Assembly: GCA_038253945.1 (NCBI GenBank)
Contig: JBBSGR010000015.1
Span: 1 to 58,098, forward strand
Direction: 5' to 3'
Origin: JBBRYW01 sp038253945
GTDB taxonomy: Bacteria > Actinomycetota > Thermoleophilia > Gaiellales > Gaiellaceae
Length of the DNA: 58,098 nt
Shown here: positions 24,106 to 33,110 of the stretch, piece by piece
Position numbering within the stretch: position 1 is the first letter of the stretch
Layout of the letters: every line of letters starts with the position of its first letter
Notes under the pieces: model-generated
Seen by the model: the letters and a program-made list of their open reading frames with translations, nothing else
What the model was told of the DNA's origin: nothing
Database searches by the model: none
Translations under genes and position numbers: made by a program

Positions 24106-25298
24106 TCCCACTCGAGGACCTCGTTTCCGAGCTCGACCTCGTCGCCGCGCCGCGCGCCCGCCGAGCGCAGGACGGCTTCGAGCTCGACTCCGCTCGGCGC
24201 GTCGCCGACCACCCGTAGCCCTCGGTCGGTACGAAAGATGCGGAAAGGACGTCGGCGCTCCGGCCGCGGTCTGTAGACCAGGAAGTCCGCCAGGCCGTCC
24301 TCTTCCTCCGCCGGCTCGGGCGGCGGTGCGCAGAGCTCGAAGAGAGCGCGCTGCAGCTCCGACACGCCGGCCCCGGTCGCGCACGACGTGCCGAACGTCC
24401 GCACCAAGCGATCACCCGCCGGCACGAAGGAAGGAGGCTCCGTTAGGAGGTCGATCTTGTTCAGGACGACGATCTCCGGAAGCCGGTCGAGGCCCGCGCC
24501 GTAGAGCTGCAGCTCGCGCTCGATCTGCGCATATCGCAGGGCAACGTCATCGGCCGAGGCGTCGATCACATGCAGCAGCATCCGCGCTCGCTCGAGGTGA
24601 GCGAGAAACTCGTGGCCGAGCCCAACACCTTCGCTCGCTCCCTCGATCAGCCCCGGAACGTCGGCGATCGTCAGTTGCGATCCGTCGGGCGAGTCGATGG
24701 TGCCGAGAACGGGAGCGAGCGTCGTGAACGGGTAGCTCGCCACCTTGGGCCGTGCGTTCGACAGCCGTGAGAGAAGCGAAGACTTGCCCGCATTCGGCAG
24801 ACCGACGAGCGCGGCGTCGGCGAGGAGCTTGAGCTGGAGCGTCAACCACGCCTCCTCACCGGGAAGGCCGATTTCTGCAAAGCGTGGCGTCTGCCTAGCC
24901 GGTGTCGCGAAGATCTTGTTCCCGCGGCCCGAGTCTCCACCGCGCGCGACCTCGGCGCGGGCTCCGGGCGTCACGAGGTCGGCGATCAGCTCGCCGTCCT
25001 CGTCCAGCACCTGCGTTCCGACCGGGACGCGAAGCTCGAGGTCGCTGCCGGCTGCGCCATGCCTGTTGGCTCCGCGGCCGGGCTCTCCCCGCCTCGCCCG
25101 CAGGCGCTGACCGGGGCGAAACCGAGAGAGGTCCCGAAGATCGCTGTCCGCGACGAGTACGACGCTCCCCCCCGGTCCGCCGTCCCCCCCGTCCGGCCCG
25201 CCTCGCGGCACGTGCTTCTCGCGCCGAAAGCTGAGGCCCCCGTCGCCGCCCTTGCCGGCCTCAACGTAGATGCGGGCCTTATCGTGAAACAAGCTCAT
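24102..25298 (-). CDS. obg: GTPase Obg
   Basis: The 398-residue protein has three domains. The glycine-rich Obg fold starts MSLFHDKARIYVEAGKGGDG, the G domain has P-loop GLPNAGKSS (166-174), a DVPGLIEGA switch region and NKID, and the C-terminal OCT domain runs to the end (FRIFRTDRGLRVVGD). Obg couples GTP level to late 50S assembly and the stringent response. ATG 25298 is chosen as the start of homology; the frame continues upstream through the repeat array without family similarity. It follows rplU and rpmA as usual. Confidence 0.95.
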   Translation of the reverse strand: MSLFHDKARIYVEAGKGGDGGLSFRREKHVPRGGPDGGDGGPGGSVVLVADSDLRDLSRFRPGQRLRARRGEPGRGANRHGAAGSDLELRVPVGTQVLDEDGELIADLVTPGARAEVARGGDSGRGNKIFATPARQTPRFAEIGLPGEEAWLTLQLKLLADAALVGLPNAGKSSLLSRLSNARPKVASYPFTTLAPVLGTIDSPDGSQLTIADVPGLIEGASEGVGLGHEFLAHLERARMLLHVIDASADDVALRYAQIERELQLYGAGLDRLPEIVVLNKIDLLTEPPSFVPAGDRLVRTFGTSCATGAGVSELQRALFELCAPPPEPAEEEDGLADFLVYRPRPERRRPFRIFRTDRGLRVVGDAPSGVELEAVLRSAGARRGDEVELGNEVLEWE

Positions 25299-25395
25299 CT
25301 CCCAACGGCACTCGAACACCGCCAAGGCGTCGGTCGGGCGGAGCCTGGCTCTGCCCGAGCGCAGCCCACACAGCTGCCAGACCGCCGAGAGGCGT

Positions 25396-25647
25396 GAAGG
25401 AGGGGGCTCGCGGGGGAACCATGGGTTCACCCGCGCTCGAGGAGGGGGCCAACGAGGGAATTATGGGTTCACCCGCGCTCGAGGAGGGGGCTCGCGGGGG
25501 AACCATGGGTTCACCCGTGCGCACGCCACGCGCAACGAGCCGCCGCCGAAGGCGGGCTCTGCCCGCCGAGAGGCTCCCTGCGGCCGGGATCGCCGCAGCG
25601 GCGAAGGAGGGGGCTCGCGGGGGAACCATGGGTTCCTCCGCGCTCAA
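25396..25647. repeat. Array of four 42-bp GC-rich repeats
   Basis: Units of about 42 bases begin GGAGGGGGCTCGCGGGGGAA and continue CCATGGGTTCACCCGCGCTC. Three are tandem (25396-25440, 25441-25482, 25483-25526); the fourth (25603-25647) is displaced by 76 bases. Each centre holds the near-palindrome GAACCATGGGTTC. The second unit is the most diverged. The array fills the 369-bp gap between rpmA and obg and is open in several frames, but I do not consider it coding. Confidence 0.75.
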
Positions 25648-25667
25648 CGGCGTGGCGGAGCTTTCGG

Positions 25668-25916
25668 TCAGTCGGTGATCGACACGAAGCGGCGCTCGCC
25701 GCTCGTCCGGAAGGCGGCCCGCCCGTCCCTCATGGCGAAGATGGTGTCGTCGCGGCCGATTCCCGCGCCGGGGCCGGGGCGAAAACGGGTGCCCCGCTGG
25801 CGGACGAGGATCATTCCGGCCCTGACCTCCTGCCCGTCGAAGATCTTCACCCCGAGCATCTTGGGGTTTGAGTCGCGGCCGTTTCGTGACGAGCCGAGCC
25901 CTTTCTTGTGTGCCAT
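25668..25916 (-). CDS. rpmA: 50S ribosomal protein L27
   Basis: The 82-residue protein is classic L27: MAHKKGLGSSRNGRDSNPKM, followed by LGVKIFDGQEVRAG and ILVRQRGTRFRPG. The N-terminus reaches the peptidyl-transferase centre of the 50S subunit. No N-terminal extension needing Prp cleavage is seen. Its ATG overlaps the rplU stop (TAATG). Confidence 0.97.
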   Translation of the reverse strand: MAHKKGLGSSRNGRDSNPKMLGVKIFDGQEVRAGMILVRQRGTRFRPGPGAGIGRDDTIFAMRDGRAAFRTSGERRFVSITD

Positions 25917-26263
25917 TACTCGCTCTCTTCCTTGGCGTCCGCCTTACTCGAGCGCGACGCCTTCTTCCCGATCGTCTCGATCTGGATCTCCGTCAACCTG
26001 CTTCTGTGACCAGCGTGCTTCTTGTAACCCTTCTTCGGGCGATATTTTCCAATCCGAACCTTCTTTCCCAGCTTGTGACCGACCACGCGAGCCGTCACCT
26101 CCGCGCCCTTCGGCCCGAGCTCTGTCGAGCCGTCGCCGCCGAGGAGGAGCACGTCCGGGTGGAGCATCGCCCCCTCGTCCTCGCTCAGGCGCTCGACGAG
26201 CAGCCGCTCGCCTTCGCGAACGCGGTGTTGCTTGCCTCCAATTGAGATGATCGCGTACGCCAT
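25916..26263 (-). CDS. rplU: 50S ribosomal protein L21
   Basis: The 115-residue L21 has the start MAYAIISIGGKQHRVREGER and the core VGHKLGKKVRIGKYRPKKGY, followed by a Lys/Glu-rich C-terminal tail longer than in E. coli. It binds 23S rRNA. It is translationally coupled to rpmA by TAATG and lies 92 bp downstream of the RNase E/G gene, an order (rng-rplU-rpmA-obg) common in bacteria. Confidence 0.97.
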   Translation of the reverse strand: MAYAIISIGGKQHRVREGERLLVERLSEDEGAMLHPDVLLLGGDGSTELGPKGAEVTARVVGHKLGKKVRIGKYRPKKGYKKHAGHRSRLTEIQIETIGKKASRSSKADAKEESE

Positions 26264-26355
26264 GGCCTCGTAAAACGTGGAAACGCGGGCTTGCGCCCGC
26301 TCGCGAGAGCATAGCCGACCGTGACGCGCTCCGAGCCCGCGTCGGCGGCGCTCCC

Positions 26356-28992
26356 CTACGTCGTCTCGACCGCGCCCGTCGGCGCCGCCGCCGCGTCGGC
26401 GGCCTCTTCAAGGGCTGCAGCTGGCTTCTTGCGCCGGTTGCGGCCGCCGCGAGAGCCCCGCCGCGTCTTGCGCTTCGGCTTTGAATCGCCGTCGGCGCTC
26501 TCGGCGCTCTCGGCGGTGTCCGCCGAGGGAGCTTGCTCGTCTGCGTCGTCCCCGTTACGCCCGAGCTCCACGTCGGGCACGTGGATCCTGGGTGCCGCCG
26601 GCGCCGGGAGCGGCTCCTCGACCGCCTTCGCGGGCGGGTCTGCTGCCGTATCGACGACCTCATCCGTCACTTCGCCGTTGCCCGACGTCGCCGCGACCGT
26701 CGTCGTCTTCCGTTTGCGACCGCGCCCACCGCGCGAGCCCCGCCGGGTCTTCCGCTTCGGTTTCTGCTCGCTCTCTTCGCCCTGCTCGCCGGCCTCGGCA
26801 CCGGTCTCCACTTCCTCCACGGGCTCGACGGTCGCCTGCAAAGCCTCGTCCTGCGGCTCCTCGATCTTGCGCACGCGCGCGCGTCGCGTCGGCTTCTCCG
26901 CTTCGCTCTCGGCGGTGACGGGGGCAGCCGGGGGCAGTGCCGGCGCCGGCTCGAGCAGCGCACCAAACGCCGCACCGTCCAAGACGCGCTCCAGCCGCGT
27001 CTTCACCTTCTTACCAACGAGCTTCGCGGCTCCTCCGACAAGCACGGGATAGCCGTCCACGCGCCCGACACCAGCTGTCGAGTCGTGCCGCCCGATCTCG
27101 ACGAGCTTCAACTGGATCTCATCGCCCTCATTCACCGGGGCCTTCGGCGCCAGGTCTTCGAGCTTTCCCTGCGTCACGACGACGAAGTGGTCGAGTGGCG
27201 CATCGTCTCGGCCTTCGAGGAAGAAGCGTCTGCGCGCGCGGCTCTCGAGCTCGGTCAGCCGGCTGGCACCGGGGCCGACGAGGACCTCGCGGACGTGGGC
27301 ATTGAGCTCGACGCGGAACGCCTGCACCCGCGACCGCGTGGCGAGCGTGCGCAGCCTGCGCTCGGCGTCCAGGGCAGCTGAGGCTTCGGAGAGGAGAATT
27401 CCGTCCCCGCCGCAGGTCGGACAGCGCTTGGTGAGGATCTCGCGCGGGCCGTCGGTCACGTTCTGCCGCGTCATCTCCACGAGCCCGAGCGGCGAGATCT
27501 CGACCACGTACGTCTTGGTTCGGTCGCGCTCGAGCTCCGTCTTCAGCGCGTCCTCGACCTGGGCCCTGTTCCTCGGGTTGGCCATGTCGATGAAGTCGAT
27601 GACGATGATCCCGCCGATATCGCGCAGCCTCAGCTGGCGGACGACCTCCTTCACCGCCTCGAGGTTGTTCTTTGTGATCGTGTCCTCGAGGCCCGACCCG
27701 GACTTCGATCTCGAGCCTGTGAATCGCCCCGTGTTCACGTCGACGACGGTGAATGCCTCGGCGTAGTCGAACACGAGGTAGCCGCCCGACGGAAGGTCGA
27801 CGCGCCGAGAGAGCGTGGAGCGGATCTCGTCCTCGACCCCGTAGGCCGCGAAGAGCGGCTCCTTCTCGCGGTACCGGTTGACGCGATCGACCATGTGCGG
27901 TGACGTCTTCTTCAGATAGCCGACGACGCGCTTGTGCGTGAGGTCGTCGTCGATCAGGGCTCGCTCGAAGTCGCCCGCGAAGAGGTCGCGCACGACGCGG
28001 AGGGGCAGCTCGGCCTCCTGGTACACGAGCGCCGGCGCCTTCACCTCCTCGGCGCGCGCCTCGACCGACTTCCAGAGCCGCTGCAGAAACACGACATCGC
28101 GCTCGATGTCCTCCGCCGAAGCACCCTCGGCCGCGGTACGGACGATGAGTCCTCCCGACGGAAGCTCGAGAGCCTTCAGGATGTCGCGCAGGCGCGTCCG
28201 CTCGTCGTCGTCGAGCCGGCGCGAGACGCCGAGGCCCTCCCCGTGCGGGACATACACCACGAAGCGCCCGGGCAGCGAGATCTCGGTGGTCAACCTCGCT
28301 CCCTTGCTCTTCATCGGATCCTTGACTGCCTGGACGAGAATGTCCTGCCCTCGACTCAGCAGGTCCTGGATCTTGCGACCGCGGCGCCGGCCCTCGAGCT
28401 CGGGCCCGACGATCTCGTCGACGTACAGGAAGCCGTTCTTCCCGAGCCCGATCTCGACGAACGCCGCTTCCATACCCGGCAGGACGTTGTCGACCGTGCC
28501 CTTGTAGATGTTGCCCGCGATCGAGCGGCGCTCGGGCCGCTCGAGGTAGACCTCGGCGACGCGACCGTCCTCGAGGACGGCAACGCGCTGCTCACCAACG
28601 TCGACCGACACGAGCAGCTCGCGCTTCGCCGCCGGCAGCGGAGAGCGCTTCTGCTGCTGCGCGCGGCGCCGTTGCGGCCGCTCGCGCCTCGCCTCGGCCC
28701 GCCTCTCCGACTGCTGCGACCGGCGCTCGGGCTTGTCCTCCCGGGCGCGTGCCGGTTTCTTGTTCTGCTCGTCGGCCTCGGCGAGGACGACGGGAGCGGT
28801 AGCGAGCTGCGGCGGCGGGGCGACTCGCTTACGGCCTCGACCTCCGCGTGTTCCGCGGCGTCGCTTCCTCTTCGTCTCGTCTATCGTGCCCGCGTCGGCG
28901 GGCGGGTCAGGCTGTGGTACTTGCGGAGCGGCAGCCTCTGTCGGCGCCTCCTCCGTCTTCTCCCGTAGCTTGCGTCGGAACCAGGGCAACAA
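26356..28992 (-). CDS. rng: Ribonuclease E/G with Arg/Gly-rich arms
   Basis: About 878 residues. The catalytic core begins with an S1 domain (RRSIAGNIYKGTVDNVLPGM), then the RNase H-like/DNase I-like parts (FDYAEAFTVVDVNTGRFTG, GGIIVIDFIDM with metal-binding Asp) and the zinc-link CPTCGG. It processes rRNA and starts mRNA decay. Flanking the core are three copies of a basic box KRKTRRGSRGGRGRKRK (about residues 43, 746 and 840, counted from TTG 28998) set in acidic low-complexity arms, probably RNA- or partner-binding. TTG 28992 is favoured as start: AAGGAG lies seven bases upstream. Confidence 0.93.
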   Translation of the reverse strand: MLPWFRRKLREKTEEAPTEAAAPQVPQPDPPADAGTIDETKRKRRRGTRGGRGRKRVAPPPQLATAPVVLAEADEQNKKPARAREDKPERRSQQSERRAEARRERPQRRRAQQQKRSPLPAAKRELLVSVDVGEQRVAVLEDGRVAEVYLERPERRSIAGNIYKGTVDNVLPGMEAAFVEIGLGKNGFLYVDEIVGPELEGRRRGRKIQDLLSRGQDILVQAVKDPMKSKGARLTTEISLPGRFVVYVPHGEGLGVSRRLDDDERTRLRDILKALELPSGGLIVRTAAEGASAEDIERDVVFLQRLWKSVEARAEEVKAPALVYQEAELPLRVVRDLFAGDFERALIDDDLTHKRVVGYLKKTSPHMVDRVNRYREKEPLFAAYGVEDEIRSTLSRRVDLPSGGYLVFDYAEAFTVVDVNTGRFTGSRSKSGSGLEDTITKNNLEAVKEVVRQLRLRDIGGIIVIDFIDMANPRNRAQVEDALKTELERDRTKTYVVEISPLGLVEMTRQNVTDGPREILTKRCPTCGGDGILLSEASAALDAERRLRTLATRSRVQAFRVELNAHVREVLVGPGASRLTELESRARRRFFLEGRDDAPLDHFVVVTQGKLEDLAPKAPVNEGDEIQLKLVEIGRHDSTAGVGRVDGYPVLVGGAAKLVGKKVKTRLERVLDGAAFGALLEPAPALPPAAPVTAESEAEKPTRRARVRKIEEPQDEALQATVEPVEEVETGAEAGEQGEESEQKPKRKTRRGSRGGRGRKRKTTTVAATSGNGEVTDEVVDTAADPPAKAVEEPLPAPAAPRIHVPDVELGRNGDDADEQAPSADTAESAESADGDSKPKRKTRRGSRGGRNRRKKPAAALEEAADAAAAPTGAVETT

Positions 28993-29199
28993 AAGCAATC
29001 TCCTTGGTCAGTGCGCGCGCGGGCGAAGCTCCCACCGAGGGGGCGCACCGCGCGCTGCGGATAAAAGTCACGTGCGTCATCACTGACGACACCGTAGCAG
29101 GGGAACCAGTCGTGACCCTTTTTTGGCTGGAGGCGGGGCCGGGCTGGGGCCGGGATGTGGACTCCGTCCGGGCGTGGTCCTACCATCGCGACGAGTAAG

Positions 29200-29397
29200 G
29201 TGACGAAACAGCGAGACGCCCACGAGCTCCTCCTGATCGAGGAGGCAGACGCCTGGTTCGAGTACCTCGAGGCGACCAGGGGCCAGACGGCGCTCCGCTA
29301 CCAGGAGCTTGAGCCCTGGGCATGGGTGCGGCTGACGCAGCGACTGCGCGGGGTCCGCGCCCGACGCACGAAGCTGCGGCCGGCGACCGCGGCGTAG
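29200..29397 (+). CDS. Small hypothetical protein
   Basis: The 65-residue product reads MTKQRDAHELLLIEEADAWF, then EYLEATRGQTALRYQELEPW and a basic end. It is helical, soluble and charged. GTG 29200 starts where the composition becomes protein-like; ATG 29155 would add 15 residues of low quality. It is divergent from rng and convergent with rodA (two-base gap). No domain is recognised. Confidence 0.5.
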   Translation: MTKQRDAHELLLIEEADAWFEYLEATRGQTALRYQELEPWAWVRLTQRLRGVRARRTKLRPATAA

Positions 29398-29399
29398 AG

Positions 29400-30572
29400 C
29401 TACGGGGCGGCTCGCCCGCGGGCGCAGACGCCCTCGAGCACGCCGACGGCGAGCAGGTTCGTGATCAGAGACGAGCCGCCGACGCTGACGAACGGCAGCG
29501 GGATGCCCGTCACGGGCGCGATTCCCATCGTCATTCCGACGTTGACGAAGATCTGGAAGAGCAGGGCACCGATGATCCCGCCCGCCACGACCGCTGAGAA
29601 GGGGTCCCGCGCCCGGGCCATGATGCGAAGGCCGCGCCAGACGACGAGCAGGTAGAGCCCCAGCAGGATCGCCGCTCCCACGAACCCGCGCTGCTCCGCA
29701 AACGAGGCGAAGACGAAGTCCGTTGCGTGCTCGGGCAGGTAGTCGAGGTTCGTCTGCGTCGCGCCCGTGATCCCGCGGCCCCTGAGCCCCCCGGCGCCGA
29801 CCGCGGTGATCGACTGCTTGACATTGTACGTAGCACCGCCTGGGTCGCTGTCCGGGTTTGTGAAGCCGGTGATGCGCTTTGCCTGGTACGGCTTGAGCAC
29901 GTGCACCCCGGCCGCCGGGAGCAGCCATAACGCAGCGACGGCCGCGATGGCGGCGAGCGTTCCGAGCGCGACGAGGTGCACCCACCGTGCCCCGGCGGCG
30001 AACAGCAGCGCGAACAGCGCCGCCCCGTAGACGAGCGCCGTTCCGACGTCGGGCTGGACGAAGACGAGCAGCACCGGGACGAGCGCCAGGCCGAGCACGG
30101 TGGCGATCGTGCGCGTCTCGCCCAGCCGCTTGCCGCGGTCGGCGAGGAACGCGCCGAGCGACAGGACGAAGAGCAGCTTTCCGAACTCAGACGGCTGAAA
30201 GCGGAAAAAGCCGAGGTCGATCCAGCGACGCGATCCGCGCGTGAGCGGAGCGACGAGTACGACGAGCAAGACGAGGCCGGTCATCAGCCCGTACAGGATG
30301 CGTCGATGGCGTCGGTACAGATCAGGGTCGACGAGGAGAGCGAGGATGAGGCCGACCGTTCCGGCGGCAGCAAAGATTCCCTGGCGCACGGCGAAGTAGT
30401 TCGGATCCCCGACGACGTCGGAGCGCGTGATCCCGGCGATCGCCCACAGCCCTGTCCCCACGAGCGCGCCGACCGCCAGGAGCAGGATCCAGTCGAGGCG
30501 CCGGAGCAGCGAGGCGACGTGAAGTCCGCTCTCCGTACGCGCTCGAGCGCTCGTTGCGACGTAGTCGACCAT
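29400..30572 (-). CDS. rodA: Peptidoglycan glycosyltransferase RodA
   Basis: The 390-residue SEDS protein has ten or so membrane helices, with GSRRWIDLGFFRFQPSEFGK in the large-loop region, FVQPDVGTALVYGAALFALL, and a C-terminal GIPLPFVSVGGSSLITNLLA. It polymerises lipid II along the cell wall together with PBP2. The ATG overlaps the mrdA stop (TGATG); the longer ORF upstream is a shadow of mrdA. It is the last gene of the mreBCD-mrdA-rodA block, implying a rod-shaped cell or MreB-guided growth. Confidence 0.95.
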   Translation of the reverse strand: MVDYVATSARARTESGLHVASLLRRLDWILLLAVGALVGTGLWAIAGITRSDVVGDPNYFAVRQGIFAAAGTVGLILALLVDPDLYRRHRRILYGLMTGLVLLVVLVAPLTRGSRRWIDLGFFRFQPSEFGKLLFVLSLGAFLADRGKRLGETRTIATVLGLALVPVLLVFVQPDVGTALVYGAALFALLFAAGARWVHLVALGTLAAIAAVAALWLLPAAGVHVLKPYQAKRITGFTNPDSDPGGATYNVKQSITAVGAGGLRGRGITGATQTNLDYLPEHATDFVFASFAEQRGFVGAAILLGLYLLVVWRGLRIMARARDPFSAVVAGGIIGALLFQIFVNVGMTMGIAPVTGIPLPFVSVGGSSLITNLLAVGVLEGVCARGRAAP

Positions 30573-32596
30573 CAATCCGACCTGGAAGGCAGCTGGTAGG
30601 TGGCTCGGATCCCGAAGAACTGGGCGAAGACCTGGAGAGCCGCAGGCGCGGCGATCGAGCCGCCGTGACCGCCGTTCTCGATCAGCGCACAGACCACGAG
30701 GGTCGGCTTGTCCTCCGGGCCGTAGCCGCACCACCAGGACTGATCGACGAGCGCCGCCGTCCTCCAACCGGGCAGGACGACGGCTTTCTCGGCCGTCCCC
30801 GTCTTTCCGGCGATCCGGATCGGGTAGCCGCCGAAGACCGCCGTGGACGTTCCGTCGGCGCCGTGCGTCGCGAGATCGAGGCCCTGCTTCACCGCCTCGA
30901 GCCCGAAGGGGTCGAGACCGACCGGCCGCGGCGGCGGGGCACTGAAGCGGCGCAGGACGACCGGGGCGGCTCGGCCCGCGCCCGGCTGCTCCACAGCGCT
31001 GACGACGTAGGGCGTGACGAGCTTGCCGCCGTTCGCCACCATCGCATAGAAGCGCGCCATCTGCAGCGGCGTCACCTGCAGATCCTTCTGACCAATCGCG
31101 AGCTGGATCGAGTCGCCCGGCTTCCAGAGCCTCTCGATCTTGTTCTTGAACGTCTCCCTGCGCCACTTGATCGTCGGCAGGAGCCCGCTCGCGTCGCCCC
31201 CGATGTCAAGCCCCGTCGGCCGGCCGAACCCGAAGCGGCGCGCCCAGAACTGCAGCGGTTGGCCGCGCTCGGGTGGGAGGTCGTAGAAGAGCCTGCCGAC
31301 ACGGTAGAAGTAGGTATCGCACGATTGCTCGAGCGCGGCGGGCAGCGTGAGCTCGCTGAAGGCGTACGGGGTCCAGTTCTTGAAGACCTGGCTGACGGTT
31401 CCGTCGGCCCTGCGCACGACGTAGTCGGGCGAGCAGAGGATCGGCGTTTCCGGGGTGATCAGCCGCTCCTGCAATGCGGCGAGGGCAGTGACGGGCTTGA
31501 ACGTCGAGCCCGCCGGATAGAGGCCGGCCGTCGCGCGATCGAGAGCCGGCGAGTTCTTCTGCTCCGAGGTCTTCGGCGTCAATCCCGCTGCGGCCAGCTT
31601 GCGCGGGTCTACGCGGCCCGCGTAGACGCTCGGGTTGAAGGATGGATACGAGGCGAGCGCGCGGACGGCGCCGTTTCGCGGGTCGAGCGCGACGATGGCG
31701 CCGCCACGGGAGGCCCAACAGCCGAAGCAGCCTTGCTGTGCCCGGGCGCGGGCCGTCCACTCGCGAAGCGCTAGCTCGGCGGCTTGCTGCAGCTTGAGAT
31801 CGAGGGTCGTCCGCAGCTCCTCGCCCGAGCGCGGCTGCTGCCGCAGCGTCAGCTGGCTGCGAGGCCGTCCGAGCGAGTCGACCCGCATCTGCGCAAGCCC
31901 GGGCCGACCGCGCAGGTACGGATCGAAGGCGCGCTCGATTCCCGCCTGGCCGATCTTGTCGCCCCCTCGGTAGCCATCTCGCGTCAGCTGCTTCAGCTGC
32001 TCTCGCGAGACCTCACCGACCGAGCCGAGTATGTGAGCCGCGAGCGCCCGGTGCGGGTACACACGCGCGTAGGCGTTCGCGAGGTCGACTCCCCGGAATT
32101 CGCTCGCGTGCTCCGTCAGGTACGCGATCTGATTCCGGTTCACGCGTGAGGTCACGGTGACCGGCGTGAGCGGATCGCCCGCGCGACGGCGAATGTCCAC
32201 CAGGACCCCGGGCAGCGAGACGTGGAGGATCCCGGCAAGGCGCCGAAGCTCCGTGTAGCGGCCGTTCTTCGGCAGGTCGGCGGGCCAGACCTGAACCGCC
32301 GTCCCGGGCGCGTTCGAGACGAGCAGCCGGCCGTAACGGTCGACGATCGGCCCGCGCGCGGCATCGACGCGCACGGTGCGAAGCTGATTGTTTCGGGCTT
32401 CACGCAGGTAGTCCGTCCCGGAGAGGACCTGGAGGGCCCAGAGGCGCAGGAACAGCACGCCGAAGACGGCGAGCGTCAGCATGCCGAACAGCCCGATCCG
32501 CAGGGCGAGCTGAGGGGTGACCCTGTACGGCTCCTGAACCCGTGGATCGGGAGGTAGGAAACGCCGCGAGGGTCGGTGGATGCGCGTGCTAGCCAA
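30572..32596 (-). CDS. mrdA: Penicillin-binding protein 2
   Basis: The 674-residue class B PBP has one N-terminal membrane segment (about 31-57), a PBP dimer domain, and a transpeptidase domain with SxxK as STFK (catalytic Ser364), SxN-type SCD and KTG in IAGKTGTAEK. It cross-links peptidoglycan in the elongasome with RodA. TTG 32596 is taken as start: GGAGG sits nine bases upstream and the gene then overlaps mreD by eight bases. An unusual CFGC pair (290-293) lies in the transpeptidase domain and could form a disulfide. Confidence 0.95.
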   Translation of the reverse strand: MASTRIHRPSRRFLPPDPRVQEPYRVTPQLALRIGLFGMLTLAVFGVLFLRLWALQVLSGTDYLREARNNQLRTVRVDAARGPIVDRYGRLLVSNAPGTAVQVWPADLPKNGRYTELRRLAGILHVSLPGVLVDIRRRAGDPLTPVTVTSRVNRNQIAYLTEHASEFRGVDLANAYARVYPHRALAAHILGSVGEVSREQLKQLTRDGYRGGDKIGQAGIERAFDPYLRGRPGLAQMRVDSLGRPRSQLTLRQQPRSGEELRTTLDLKLQQAAELALREWTARARAQQGCFGCWASRGGAIVALDPRNGAVRALASYPSFNPSVYAGRVDPRKLAAAGLTPKTSEQKNSPALDRATAGLYPAGSTFKPVTALAALQERLITPETPILCSPDYVVRRADGTVSQVFKNWTPYAFSELTLPAALEQSCDTYFYRVGRLFYDLPPERGQPLQFWARRFGFGRPTGLDIGGDASGLLPTIKWRRETFKNKIERLWKPGDSIQLAIGQKDLQVTPLQMARFYAMVANGGKLVTPYVVSAVEQPGAGRAAPVVLRRFSAPPPRPVGLDPFGLEAVKQGLDLATHGADGTSTAVFGGYPIRIAGKTGTAEKAVVLPGWRTAALVDQSWWCGYGPEDKPTLVVCALIENGGHGGSIAAPAALQVFAQFFGIRATYQLPSRSD

Positions 32597-33110
32597 GAAG
32601 GCTCACCTCCCGCGTGCCCTCGAGAGCGTCACGCCGCCCCAGCGCGCGACGGCAGCCGAAGACGACGGCCGGCGCCAGGAGGAGATTGCAAACGAGGCCG
32701 GATGGAAGCGCTCGCGCGAGCGAAGCGCCGTCTGCGGGCTCACCCAGCACGAAGCGGAGGCCGAGCGCGGCCAGGCCGTACAGGAGTGTCGCGGCGACCA
32801 TCGCGACGAGCGAGGCGTGCTGCTTGTCACGTCCCGTCGTCTCGCCGTAGCGGCCGGTCCAGTAGCCGACCAGGGTGAGCAGCAACGAGGTGACTCCAAG
32901 CGTGGCGAGTGTCGCCGTGTCCACAACGAGCCCGGCGAAGAAGCCCACGCCGGCGCCGTAGACGGAGCCGCACACGAGCGCGACGGAGACGAGCGTCACG
33001 AGCAGGAGATTCGGCGTCCCGCCCACGATCGACACTCGGTTCAGAATGCTGACCTGGACGATCGCGGCGACGAAGACGAGCGCCGTGCACTTCGCGATCT
33101 GCCCGATCAC
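32589..33110 (-). CDS. mreD: Rod-shape determining protein MreD
   Basis: The 173-residue membrane protein has five or six hydrophobic segments (ALVFVAAIVQVSIL, LLLVTLVSVALVCGSVYGAG, GFFAGLVVDTATLATLGVTS and others), matching MreD in size and pattern. GTG 33110 overlaps the mreC stop. It links MreB/MreC to the wall-synthesis enzymes. Assignment rests partly on its fixed place between mreC and mrdA, as MreD sequences diverge strongly. Confidence 0.88.
   Translation of the reverse strand: MIGQIAKCTALVFVAAIVQVSILNRVSIVGGTPNLLLVTLVSVALVCGSVYGAGVGFFAGLVVDTATLATLGVTSLLLTLVGYWTGRYGETTGRDKQHASLVAMVAATLLYGLAALGLRFVLGEPADGASLARALPSGLVCNLLLAPAVVFGCRRALGRRDALEGTREVSLLG

Noticed and set aside
22952..24415. 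487-codon minus frame covering tRNA-Ala, rsfS and nadD
   Set aside because: It overlaps a tRNA and two well-identified genes in another frame and is Arg/Ser-rich throughout.
25394..25678. Open frames encoding repeated peptides across the 42-bp repeats (both strands)
   Set aside because: The repeats happen to lack stops; no ribosome site, no family, and unit 4 is displaced. Treated as a DNA repeat.
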